Positions 1 through 11,376 of a stretch of DNA of 64,000 bases are shown here, in pieces (the stretch's first letter is position 1; each line of letters starts with the position of its first letter). The DNA comes from Agrostemma githago. Its lineage: Eukaryota; Streptophyta; Magnoliopsida; Caryophyllales; Caryophyllaceae. The notes beneath the pieces are model-generated. The model searched no databases. It was not told the origin of the DNA and saw only the letters and a program-made list of their open reading frames with translations. Position numbers and translations under genes: made by a program. The stretch lies in NCBI GenBank assembly GCA_958450325.1, contig OY288251.1, positions 14,464,001 through 14,528,000 of the forward strand. Reading direction: 5' to 3'.

Positions 1-778
1 ATCCTGACGCGCTATGAATGTATATAAAGTTATTTTTCCAGTCCTTTAGACTGCTCAGAGCCGGCCAGACCAAGGCATACTTTTTCTGCCTCTGCAGAGA
101 CCAATAACCAGGGGAGCCATCCCCCCCGGACGAAGACACCATTTGAAGACCGACCATAAAACGAAGGGCGTCAATATAAGGCCCCTCGCCATGGAAAAGG
201 CAGGTCCAGGTGTAAGCTACTAAGGATCTAATGGCAGTTGCAGTCAGCTGGGCGATAGCGACGTTCATCCTCCTGAAGGTTTCCTCCAGGAAAGGATGCA
301 GTTGGAATCGCAGGCCAAATTCCAAGGCCTTGTGGTAGACGGCCACACACCCTTCTGGAGGGCAGCATACTGTGTCCCTTTCCCCAGGGATTATAACCGT
401 GTACCCTTCCCCGAAGTTATAAAATTGTTCAATGGCTTTAGCAGCGTTACTCTCCAAAATCAGGTCCCTGTTCTTGGCCTCAGGGTAGGTCATTAGGGGG
501 ATCACATACTTTTTCTTGTCCAAGTAATAGGTCCTCCCCCTCTCCCTGCGGATGAGGGGGCCGGCGACCCTGGAAGGGTCCACCTCCAGGGCCTCGTCAT
601 CGGAGTCGACTACATCAAAGGGAGCTGGTTCGGGTGACTCAGCACCCTCCCCCCTGTGATGGTCATCCTCCTCCCTAGGGTCGACCCCGGAGGAAGAAGC
701 TATGTCACGCCGGCCACCGTCGCCGCCCCCAGTTCCCCCGAGCAAAGAATTAAAAGAAAGGGGACGAACTCGCGACAT
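1..778 (-). CDS. Antisense-type ORF of an LTR element, gypsy-type transposon domain (3'-partial)
   Basis: An open frame starts at the ATG at 776-778 and runs off the window edge with no stop (259 codons seen). The first ~75 residues are low-complexity and acidic. They are followed by a folded-looking region with LHPFLEETFRRMNVAIAQL and, near the edge, YWSLQRQKKYALVW and LKDWKNNFIYI. This layout matches, from memory, the plant 'putative gypsy type transposon' family (PF04195-like), which occurs as extra ORFs in Tat-lineage Ty3-gypsy elements. A TATA-like box lies ~200 bp upstream at 977-986. The neighbouring LTR-like DNA at 1173-2907 reads on the plus strand, so this would be an antisense ORF between pol (off the left edge) and the 3' LTR. 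The biochemical role is unknown. The family call is from pattern recognition, not a search. Confidence 0.6.
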   Translation of the reverse strand, partial: MSRVRPLSFNSLLGGTGGGDGGRRDIASSSGVDPREEDDHHRGEGAESPEPAPFDVVDSDDEALEVDPSRVAGPLIRRERGRTYYLDKKKYVIPLMTYPEAKNRDLILESNAAKAIEQFYNFGEGYTVIIPGERDTVCCPPEGCVAVYHKALEFGLRFQLHPFLEETFRRMNVAIAQLTATAIRSLVAYTWTCLFHGEGPYIDALRFMVGLQMVSSSGGDGSPGYWSLQRQKKYALVWPALSSLKDWKNNFIYIHSASG

Positions 779-976
779 ATTGGCTATGGAAGGGAAAAAA
801 AGAGGTGAAAGATTTAAAGAAGTTCTAACCTAAAGACGCCGATAAAGTCGCCGGAAACAGTGACAAAAGGTAATCCTTGCTCCTCGAAAAATGCTCGGCA
901 GCGAAAGAGATTTAGGAAGTGTAAGGAGTTTGAAGTCTTAGGAGGGGTAAAAGAAGAAAATGAAGGGGGAGAAGGG

Positions 977-986
977 TTTATATAAA
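977..986 (-). promoter_or_regulatory. TATA box upstream of the 1-778 ORF
   Basis: The sequence TTTATATAAA lies ~200 bp upstream of the ATG at 778 on the minus strand. A GC-poor, C/T-rich leader lies between them. The motif is self-complementary, so the strand is inferred from the ORF. The rest of 779-1142 shows no convincing gene. Confidence 0.4.
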
Positions 987-1142
987 GCCCAAGAAGCCCA
1001 AGAGGCGACTTCCCTGACAAGACCCCCAACAGTCATCCACGTGTCGCACACTGAACACGGACTGTTCACCCTTCCCAAGAAGGGCCTTGAAAGACTAAAA
1101 TGGCAGAGGAAAGGATCGACCGACGACGTCACCCCCGCATTC

Positions 1143-1172
1143 AAAAAAAAAGGAGGGGGGGGGGGGCGAGGC
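1143..1172 (+). other. Candidate polypurine tract before an LTR
   Basis: An A run followed by a run of G (with GAGG interruptions) ends directly before TGATTAAC at 1173. A purine tract abutting TG is what precedes the 3' LTR of a plus-strand retrotransposon. The other LTR is outside the window, so this cannot be confirmed here. Confidence 0.35.
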
Positions 1173-3038
<1,866 letters not shown>

Positions 3039-5014
3039 TGTTTCCGATTGGTCCGGTTTGGAGACGCCTTGTCTCTAAGGTTGGGGCTATTCTGATTGGT
3101 CCGTCACTTTGCGGTTACTTTGAAGGCCTCCAGTTTGGGGTCGGGGTTTCTGGTGGGGGTGAGGCCATTCTTCATGCCTTGAATCGGTTTATTGAGGATC
3201 GTGGTGGTGATGTGGGCCTTTCCATGCTTTTGGTCGACTTCCAGAATGCCTTTAATTTGGTCGACCGGGAGATCATGTTGCGTGAGGTTCGTCGTTGTTG
3301 CTCTGTTCTTTCCCTCTGGATCGAGTTTTGCTACTCTCGGCCCGCCAGACTCTTCTACGGGGAGCATAGCCTTTGGTCTTGTCAGGGGGTCCAGCAGGGT
3401 GACCCTTTGGGCCCTCTTCTTTTCGCTTTGGTCTTGCATCCCTTGATTTGTAAGATCCGGGACTCTTTTCCCTTGAGCTTGCAAGCTTGGTAGTTGGACG
3501 ACGGCACCATTGTTGGAGATACTTTGGTCGTGGGGAAGGTTTTGGAGCTGATTATGGAGGATGGTCCTCGCTTGGGTCTTCACCTTAATGTCGGAAAAAC
3601 CGAGGTTTTTTGGCCTAAGGAAGACCCTAGGAGTCGACTCCCGGGTGTTTTTCCCCCTGATATTTCTCGACCGGTTCGTGGTGTCAAAGTCCTTGGTGGT
3701 CCCCTCAGTATCTGCCGTACTTTCAGCAGTGAGCTTGTGGCGAAGAGAGTTACGAGAACCATTGAGCTTATGGATTCGGTTGCCAGGATTGAGGACCCAC
3801 AGTGCGAGCTGTTGTTACTTCGTGCTTGTGCCGGTATTTCTAAGCTCTCTTTCTCTCTGCGAACCTGTCCCCCTACGGTCTTCGACTCGGCTAAGACCTT
3901 TGATGCGGCTTTGCGGTCTAGCCTGGAACGCATTGTCACCGCGTCTGGCCCCGGGTTCGGGGACTGGCAGTGGCGTCTTTCCACACTGCCTTTTAGTCTC
4001 GGGGGGCTGGGTGTGTATAGCGCCGGGGATGTCATGCACTATGCCTTTTTGGCTTCTCGCCTTCAGACCTCTGAGTTGCAGGCTACGTTACTTCGGCCTT
4101 CAGCTGTCTCTACTCCCGGGCCGACCTTCGATGCGACCTTGACTCTGTTTAGCGAGACCACCGGTTCCGACTTCTTCCGTAACCCTAGTGAAGTCGCTGC
4201 CCCCAAACTCATGAAGAAATTGGCAGATATATACTTCACGAAGGTTGCTGCTTCTCTAGAATCGGTTTTCTCCTTGACTCGCCGACATGTGGCTTTGTGG
4301 AAGTCTCTGCAGGGTGCTCACACGTCTGACTGGTTGCGCGCAGTTCCTATCTCCGGGCTGGGACAGACCATGAATGGGAGGACTTATCGATCTGTCCTTA
4401 GCTATCGGTTGGGTGTCCCTTTGTTCCCGGTACCCAAGCCATGTTCTGCTTATTCCCGAGTCTTTGAGGGGGACATTTTTGGAGATCATGCTGTGTCGTG
4501 TGCTGGTACCGTTGGTATTAAACATAGACATAACTTGGTTCGTGACACCCTTTTGGATATCTGTTTTCGATCTGGTATTTCGGCCGGTAAGGAGGTAGAT
4601 GTCGGTTTGATTGATGGGCACGACAGGCCCCTACGCCCCGCGGATTTGCTTCTTTATTTCTGGGATAGGGGCCGTGATGTGTGTGTCGATTTGACGGGGT
4701 CGTCCCCTTTGACCCAGTCTGCGATGTCTGATTTTCTACCTGGCCGCGCAGTCGCTGATGCTGCTCAGCGCAAGTGCGCCAAGTATGGAGATTTGTGCAC
4801 CAAGATTGGGTATGGGTTCCTTCCTTTCTATTTCTCTTCTCTAGGGGAGCTCGACGCGGAGGTCGCTGCTTTACTCAAGCGAATTCAGAAATTCTCTATC
4901 TCTCAGGACGCGGGAGCTCGGGCAGCTGCTTTTATTTTTACTCGTCTTAGTTTTTCTATCGCTAAGGGAGTGGGAGCCCAAATAGTATCTCGGCTTCCCT
5001 CTAACTTCTTGTAA
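3039..5014 (+). pseudogene. RLE-type LINE reverse transcriptase, truncated and nonsense-mutated
   Basis: The frame starts within RT (VWRRLVSKV), continues through LLVDFQNAFNLVDR (first catalytic Asp region) and GVQQGDPLGPLLFAL, then meets TAG at 3491-3493. Reading on, LDDGTIVGDT follows at once, so the stop replaces the aromatic residue of the [F/Y]xDD catalytic motif. The second part (3494-5014) contains FGDHAVSCAG and RHNLVRDTLLDIC. Then come RPADLLLYF and VCVDLTGSS, which look like the P-D...D core of a restriction-like endonuclease, and KCAKYGDLC. One Cys of the Cys/His motif looks replaced (CSAYS, where I recall CSACS in relatives). Similar proteins are common in plants, from memory. It is non-functional as it stands because of the 5' truncation and the stop. 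Confidence 0.75.
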
Positions 5015-5065
5015 TTTGTTCTGGTGTTTAATGAAAGTTCCGTTTTATAAAAAAAAAAAAAAAAA

Positions 5066-5068
<3 letters not shown>
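3039..5068 (+). mobile_element. 5'-truncated non-LTR retrotransposon with restriction-like endonuclease
   Basis: A LINE fragment begins inside the reverse-transcriptase domain, directly at an (AAT)n edge. It ends in a ~20-nt A run followed again by (AAT)n. Its GC-rich coding style differs sharply from the AT-rich L1-like LINEs next door. The domain order is RT, a Cys/His motif, then a PD-(D/E)XK-like nuclease. This is the R2/R4-type plan, not the AP-endonuclease plan of common plant L1 elements. Confidence 0.75.
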
Positions 5069-5103
<35 letters not shown>

Positions 5104-5146
5104 CAACAATAATAATAATACACATTTCTCAATAATAATAATAATA

Positions 5147-5167
<21 letters not shown>
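5069..5167. repeat. (AAT)n/(AAC)n tract merging into (CT)n
   Basis: An AAT tract with a few AAC units and short interruptions follows the A tail of the RLE LINE. It runs into a CT repeat that I take as the 5' end of LINE copy 1, because the other full-length LINE copies also begin with CTCTCTC directly after AAT. Confidence 0.9.
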
Positions 5168-5178
<11 letters not shown>

Positions 5179-5213
5179 AGAGGAAGCTTCCTCTCTGGCG
5201 ATCATTGATTGCG

Positions 5214-6830
5214 ATGCAGAAATCGACGGCCGGTACAGGACGGGGTCGAGGGAGACCACGAAAACACAAAGAATCAGATAAGCATGATCAAGGTGATTCT
5301 ACTAGTACAGGTTCGGTTGCAACTGAGGCAGGGGAGGAGTATCAATTGCAGGAACACGATCAGGAATTTCAACCACAGGGGGGTCGTAATGTAAACGATC
5401 TAATTGATCTAGCGCTACAAACAGTTTTGAATTCTGGAAAGGGGAAGGCATCTGGGGAAGCAAAACGCAGTGAAACTCAGGAAGGAATGGTGGCAAAAAA
5501 TGGCGGGACAGGTAATGAAACAGTCTTGCACAACTTGAATTCTGAAAATGGTAGAGATGTTAGTAATGAAGGGGAACGTAATAATGTGTTAAATTCTGGA
5601 AAGGATACTGGTAAAGTTGCTGGCCAGAATCCATGGGTGGGAAAGGCAAGGGAGCAGAAGAAGGGCATGGGACTATTTTTTAATGAAATAAGTGCGAATG
5701 CTGAGGAAATTGATATTGAGATAAAGGATTTTGAGGATGAATTGAAACTTTGGAATTTCATATTAATGGGGAATGTCATTGGAGCAAAGCCTACATTGAA
5801 GCAAATGACGGATTTTGCTCAAAAATTCTGGAACAATGTTTATCCAGTGGTTCAATACTTCAAGAGAGGCTGGTTTTCATTCAGATTCAGGAACAAGGAG
5901 GATATGGACCAGGTTTTACGAGGAGGTCCATGGCATATGGGGCGAAACACACTAATCTTGAAGCAATGGAATCCTTTATTTTCACAGGAAATGGATAGAA
6001 TATCTGTTGAACCAGTATGGGTGATCTTTCCTGATCTAGACCCCTACTTGTGGTCTGATCAGGTGCTTAGCAAGATGGCAAGCAAAGTTGGGTCGCCATT
6101 GTATGCTGATATAACCACAACATACAAGGAACGATTATCATTTGCGAGAGTTATGGTGGAAGTTGATGTCTCGAAGGAAATGCCCCAATCAGTAACATTG
6201 AATATTCCATTGTTGGGGAAATCTGTCCAAAGGATTGATTACGAATGGGTTCCTTATTACTGCAATACTTGTGGTAAGTTGGGTCACATTCAAAGCACCT
6301 GTAAGAAAGAAAAGGTAAAGAAAGCAAGAGAAGGACGAACCTCATTAAGGTACACTCCAAAGAAGGGGAACTCCCAGGGGTTAGGTGGTACCTCAGAGGA
6401 ACGGATGGATAATCCGAACTCTGAAATGCATCAAGGACCCCCTGGGAAAGAGTCGGATGGAGGCCTGATTATCACTGGCTCAGGACCCGAGGAGTTAGGC
6501 GGTACCTCAGCAGAGTTAGGACCACCTCAAAGACAGGAAGTGAATGTAGCTGACTCAGAATGCCATGGGCTAGGTCAAGCTATTCACACTGATCTTGAGG
6601 AGGGTTTTACTCATGTTGTAAGGCGTCAAGGATACTCTGGGGTAGGCTTTAAGGTGAAAGACTCCACTCCAAACTATGGGTTGAATGAGGGAACTGAAAA
6701 GCTAATCTTGCTGCATACTCCAAATCGGTATGCAATCTTGCAACCGGGTGAGGAGAATATAGCACGGAATATGACTGTAGAGGAGCTATTTCCTGCAGTA
6801 GGGGATGCAATACCTCCGGATAAGCAATGA
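5214..6830 (+). CDS. LINE ORF1 protein, DUF4283 plus CCHC zinc knuckle
   Basis: I chose the ATG at 5214, which is followed by an Arg/Gly-rich start (GTGRGRGRPRKH, AT-hook-like) shared with copies 2 and 3. A low-complexity linker follows to about residue 160. A DUF4283-type domain follows at about residues 165-340 (MGNVIGAKPTLKQM, GWFSFRFRNKEDM, GGPWHMGRN, DLDPYLW). A CCHC knuckle CNTCGKLGHIQSTC lies near residue 350. The C-terminal third is variable, with the conserved GGLIITGSGP patch. The expected role is an RNA-binding, RNP-forming ORF1 protein. The frame is intact (538 codons). Its TGA overlaps the ATG of ORF2 as ATGA, which suggests reinitiation. Confidence 0.88.
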   Translation: MQKSTAGTGRGRGRPRKHKESDKHDQGDSTSTGSVATEAGEEYQLQEHDQEFQPQGGRNVNDLIDLALQTVLNSGKGKASGEAKRSETQEGMVAKNGGTGNETVLHNLNSENGRDVSNEGERNNVLNSGKDTGKVAGQNPWVGKAREQKKGMGLFFNEISANAEEIDIEIKDFEDELKLWNFILMGNVIGAKPTLKQMTDFAQKFWNNVYPVVQYFKRGWFSFRFRNKEDMDQVLRGGPWHMGRNTLILKQWNPLFSQEMDRISVEPVWVIFPDLDPYLWSDQVLSKMASKVGSPLYADITTTYKERLSFARVMVEVDVSKEMPQSVTLNIPLLGKSVQRIDYEWVPYYCNTCGKLGHIQSTCKKEKVKKAREGRTSLRYTPKKGNSQGLGGTSEERMDNPNSEMHQGPPGKESDGGLIITGSGPEELGGTSAELGPPQRQEVNVADSECHGLGQAIHTDLEEGFTHVVRRQGYSGVGFKVKDSTPNYGLNEGTEKLILLHTPNRYAILQPGEENIARNMTVEELFPAVGDAIPPDKQ

Positions 6831-9800
6831 TTATCAGCACTTGGAATATAAGAGGAGGGAATGAGCCTTATAAGCAAAATGAAGTTGTTCAACTTATGAA
6901 GGCTAGAGGAATAGACATGATGGGGTTATTAGAAACTCGTATTAAGGAATCTAAAGCTATGCAAATCATTAACAATAAGTTTCGAGATTATACTGTTAAA
7001 TGTAACTATAAGTATCACTATAATGGAAGGATATGGACTATATGGAATCAAAATACAGTAATGGTCTCTGTAATTATGGAGCATGAGCATTTTATGCATT
7101 GTAGGGTTCTTTCTTATGCTACTAGAAGGGAATGTTTTATTACTATGGTTTATGGGTTCAATGAGGCTAATAGAAGAGAGGAATTATGGGATCAATTGTC
7201 TAAGATAAGCAGTGGGATTACAAATTGGATTGTTCTTGGGGATTTCAATATTATCAGGAACATCGAAAAAAAATCGGAGGTACTATGCCAGATGAAGCGG
7301 ATATGGAGGCCTTTAATGATTGTATCTTTCAATGTGGTTTACAGGAATTAAGTGGGCAAGGTTGCGAGTTCACTTTGACTAATAACCAATATCCTACATC
7401 GAGGGTTTATTCTAGGCTCGATAGAGCTTTGATTAATGATAAATGGGCTACTGAATTCCCCAATTCTAATGCTCAATACCTTATGGTTGGGGTCTCAGAC
7501 CACTCACCAATTTTGGTTACAGTAATACCTGAGGAAAGAGTTAAGCGGAGATTTAGTTTTCTTAACTGTTGGATCGTTCATCCACAATTTCTTGACACTG
7601 TCAAGCAGGCTTGGAATATTAAGGTTCATGGAACTGTTGGTTTCTGTTTATTTGCTAAACTTAAACAGGTAAAGAGGGCTCTAAAAGTGATGCATAGGAA
7701 GGCTTATTCTAATATAAGGAGGAGAATCCTGGAATTAGATGCTGAACTAGAGAACTGTCAGTTGAGGTTGCAGATGAATCCTATGGATGCTGCGCTAATT
7801 CAGGAAGAAAGGAAGATACAGATAGAGGGGAAAACATTAAAACAGGCTGAAGTTTGTATTCTAAAGCAACGAGCAAAGATGGAGGGTATTGCATTGGATG
7901 ATGATTCAACTAAATTTTTTCATTCCAGATTACAAGAACGCCGACAACAGCAGATTGTGGGGGAAATTCAGGACAGCCATGGAAAGCAAAGAAGGGGAAT
8001 ACAAGATGTTGCTAGTGGGTTTGTTGAATATTATACCAATCTATTGGGAACACGAACTGAAACTTCAGAATTAGGGAACTTGCAAGGTCCTAAAGTCAAG
8101 AAGGAGGATTGGGAGGCTCTTACAGCTCTTCCTTCTGAAGGGGAGATTAAACAAGCAGTCTTTTCAATTGGAGTTGATAGAAGTCCGGGCCCGGATGGGT
8201 TTTCATCTGGGTTTTTCCAGGCATCTTGGTCGATTATACAGAAGGATTTTAATGCAGCTGTTTGGGAATTCTTCAGGAAGGGTAGATTGATTAAGCAGGC
8301 TAATACAACGTTAATCACCTTAATTCCTAAGAAGGCAACTTGTCTCTCTGTGCTCGATTACCGGCCAATTTCCTGTTGTTCTGTCTTATATAAGACTATA
8401 ACTAAGATTCTAACTCACAGGATGCAGTTGGTCATTCATGAAGTTGTGGGCCCAGAACAAGCAGCGTTTGTTCAAGGGCGCAACATTCACGAAAACATTG
8501 CCTTGTCGCAGCTCTTAGTTAAGGGTTATGGGCGTAAGCATTTAACCCCTAGGTGCCTTATGAAGATTGATCTACGCAAGGCATTTGATTCGTTGCAATG
8601 GGACTTTATCGAGGCAATGTTATTGGAGCTTAACTTTCCTACCCAACTAATTGGATGGATCAAAGGATGTATTACAGGTTCGTGGTTTTCTATTAAGATG
8701 AATGGCGATTCTCATGGATTTTTTAAAGGTCAAAGTGGAATCAGACAAGGAGACCCCTTGTCTCCTTATCTATTTGTTTTAAGTATGGAAGTATTATCAA
8801 GATATCTTAGAAGTATGATTGGGAAGCCACAAGTTTCTTTTCACCCTAAATGTAAGAGAATAGGATTGAATCATCTTACTTTTGCGGATGATCTTATGAT
8901 TTTCGTTCGGGGTGATGTGCCATCAGTTGCAGCAGCATTGCAGGAGTTAGACAGATTTGCCAAAGTTTCTGGGCTTCATGTCAATAGAGATAAGACAGAT
9001 ATCTACTTTGGCGGGGTTAAGGTGGAAATTCAGCACGAGATATTGCAGGCTACTGGTTTTAAACAAGGCACGTTTCCTTGTAGGTATTTGGGATTGCCTT
9101 TAAATGATATTAACAATCGACTGATGCATTATAATGGACTTACTACTGCAGTCCAGAATGTTCTTAGTCACTGGTCATCTAGGTGTTTATCGTATGCAGG
9201 TCGAGTTCAGATAATCAATTCTATGCATTTTGGTATTCTGAACTACTGGTGTAATAATACTATCCTGCCTGGGAAAGTCCGATTAAAGTTAATACAGCTT
9301 TGTCGACGGTATTTCTGGTCTGGGGGGAAGGATGATCGAGGCATCTACTACAAGAGTTGGGAGAGTATGTGTACCCCTTGGGAGGAGTGAGGATTTAACA
9401 TTAAAGACATTCTGGCCTGGAATAAAGCACTAATCAGTCAGTGGCTATGGAAGATACTTAATGGAGGAGGTGGGATTTGGGGTAAATGGGTGCATAATTA
9501 CATCCTGAATGGGCAAACTATATGGGATATTAGAAAGCAGGATAGATACACCTCTTGTATCAATAGTATGTTGCAGGTACGAGATGAAATCAGGGAAAAA
9601 GAAGGGACTGCTGAAGCGACTGCAGCTCGTGTCCAAAGTTGGCATAATCTGCAGGGGTATAAGGTAGGGGATGCTTACGAATGGTTCAGGACAAAAGCTC
9701 CGGTGTGTAGATGGCTAAAGGTTCTTAAGGGGCCTCATGTAATTCCTAAACAAGGGATTATTGCTTCTTTGGCTAGTCAATGGAAGCTTGCTACTATAGA

Positions 9801-10185
9801 TAAGATGAGGATGAGAGGAATAATTATCATTAATAGATGTGTTTTGTGTAAGGAGGACAATGAAAATCATGACCACCTTTTCTTCAATTGCACTTATGCA
9901 CGAGAGATTTGGATTGAACTCAAAACATGGCTGGGAATGACAGGACGATCGAATAACATGAGGGAAGAGCTGAAGTGGGCTGCTACAAGACGGAGAAGGA
10001 AGCATTGGAAACATGATTGGTACTGTAGTACTTTAGGGGCTGCTGTCTACAGAATTTGGATGGAACGTAATATGAGAATTTTCACTGGGGAAGAGAGGCC
10101 TAGTAAATCCATAGTTAAACAAATTATGTTTGAAGTTTTGGTCCGTCTTAAGAATAGAAGATTGGAGCTTAATAGCTTATCCTAG
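6827..10185 (+). pseudogene. LINE ORF2 (AP endonuclease-RT-zf-RVT), two lesions
   Basis: The N-terminal AP endonuclease is recognisable (STWNIRGGN, LETRIKE, MVYGFNEANR, LGDFNIIRN, SDHSPILV). The RT has PGPDGFSSGFF, RPISCCSVLYKT, KIDLRKAFDSLQW, RQGDPLSPYLF and the catalytic FADD in LTFADDLMIF. The C-terminus has a zinc-binding RT tail (CVLCKEDNENHDHLFFNC). An A8 run at 7265-7272 is one base short of restoring the frame shared by the other copies, giving a frameshift. A TGA at 9388-9390 stands where copies 2 and 3 read Gly in an EEGGF or DEGGF context. No RNase H domain is visible. Start and stop follow the bicistronic layout shared by all copies. Confidence 0.9.
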
Positions 10186-10303
10186 TAGTAGTTTTGCTTT
10201 GATAGGGGTTATACTTTTTTGTAAGGCTAGTCTCTTTTTGCCCTTCATGGATGAATAAGAGTCATAACTTTTCTTGCAAAAAAAAAAAAGAAAAAACAAA
10301 TAA

Positions 10304-10510
<207 letters not shown>

Positions 10511-10837
10511 ATATATATAAAAAAACGATAAAAAGAAGAAGGGGGAAATGGATGATGGAATTTAATGACACCCTCAACCTACATGCTTAATCGATCTCGG
10601 AAACGGACTCGTAGTGGCGGCGTGTGCACGGGAGTGTCGAGAAATGTAGGGTGAGTTAGGGTGTATATGGTTAGGGAGAGGATGCTCTCGGATCTTTGAT
10701 GAGTTTTGATCTCGAATTTGATTGTGTGTGTATGTGTATGAGTGCCTAGAACTCAAGGATTCTGAAGGTTTGAAGGTTGAAATGTGATGAATTGTATATG
10801 GGAAAAAATTCTCAAAAGTGTGAAGGGTTTGAGGGGG

Positions 10838-10845
10838 TATTTATA
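10838..10845 (-). promoter_or_regulatory. LTR TATA box, element B
   Basis: Minus-strand TATAAATA. Two palindrome pairs (10870-10977) lie immediately upstream on the same strand, the arrangement also seen in elements A and D. Confidence 0.55.
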
Positions 10846-10869
10846 GAATACACCCCTCGACCTAGGGTC

Positions 10870-10977
10870 ACTCGATCGAGTGGCCCTAGTGCACTCGATC
10901 GAGTTCCCTGAAAAAGAGGGACTGATCTTTTTTTGTGGCTCCACTCGATCGAGTGAGATCAATCCACTCGATCGAGT
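10870..10977. repeat. Two palindrome pairs, ACTCGATCGAGT
   Basis: Four perfect 12-bp palindromes start at 10870, 10893, 10943 and 10966. Spacing within a pair is 23 bp, and pair to pair is 73 bp. Confidence 0.95.
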
Positions 10978-11376
10978 GGATCAGGTTGGCGAGCCATTTT
11001 AGGCAAGGGTTGACTTTTTTGAATTTTGAAATATTGATTGAGCGCTTGTTCTAGAAGCTTTGTATTTGGCTGGTTTATGTGACAGATTCGTCTTTGACCG
11101 GATTTTGACCCGGTCGCCAAAAAAAGGTTATTATTTCTGGTGACGGTTTTGACCCAAGTTAGTCTCATTTTGTTGGAAACGACCCATTGGGCCTGGATTT
11201 GAGGTCGGTTTTGAGAGATTTGCACTCCACTAAATGCCCACGTCGGATACTATTGATTCTGAGTCCGTATTCGAGCGTATTAAGTCACGTTTACATCCGA
11301 TCATCATCGGGTGTTTTGTTGGAAGCTGCTATAGACACTAGCAGGCAAAATGCGGGTGTCTACAAAGCCCCCCACT

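Larger units (their letters stand above)
5147..10290 (+). mobile_element. L1-like LINE copy 1, full length
   Basis: The order is a CT-rich 5' end, ORF1, ORF2, a short 3' UTR with GGATGAATAAGAGTCATA, a TTCTTGC end and an A run. The 3' end matches copies 2 and 3 closely (GGATGAATAAA, GAGTCATA, TTCTTGC then A). Both ends abut (AAT)n, so no target duplication can be read. ORF2 carries a frameshift and a nonsense change, so the copy is not autonomous. Confidence 0.9.

Noticed and set aside
7225..7351. Programmed frameshift at the A8 run of LINE copy 1 ORF2
   Set aside because: Copies 2 and 3 have no frame change at this place, so a simple one-base loss (or sequencing error) is more likely.
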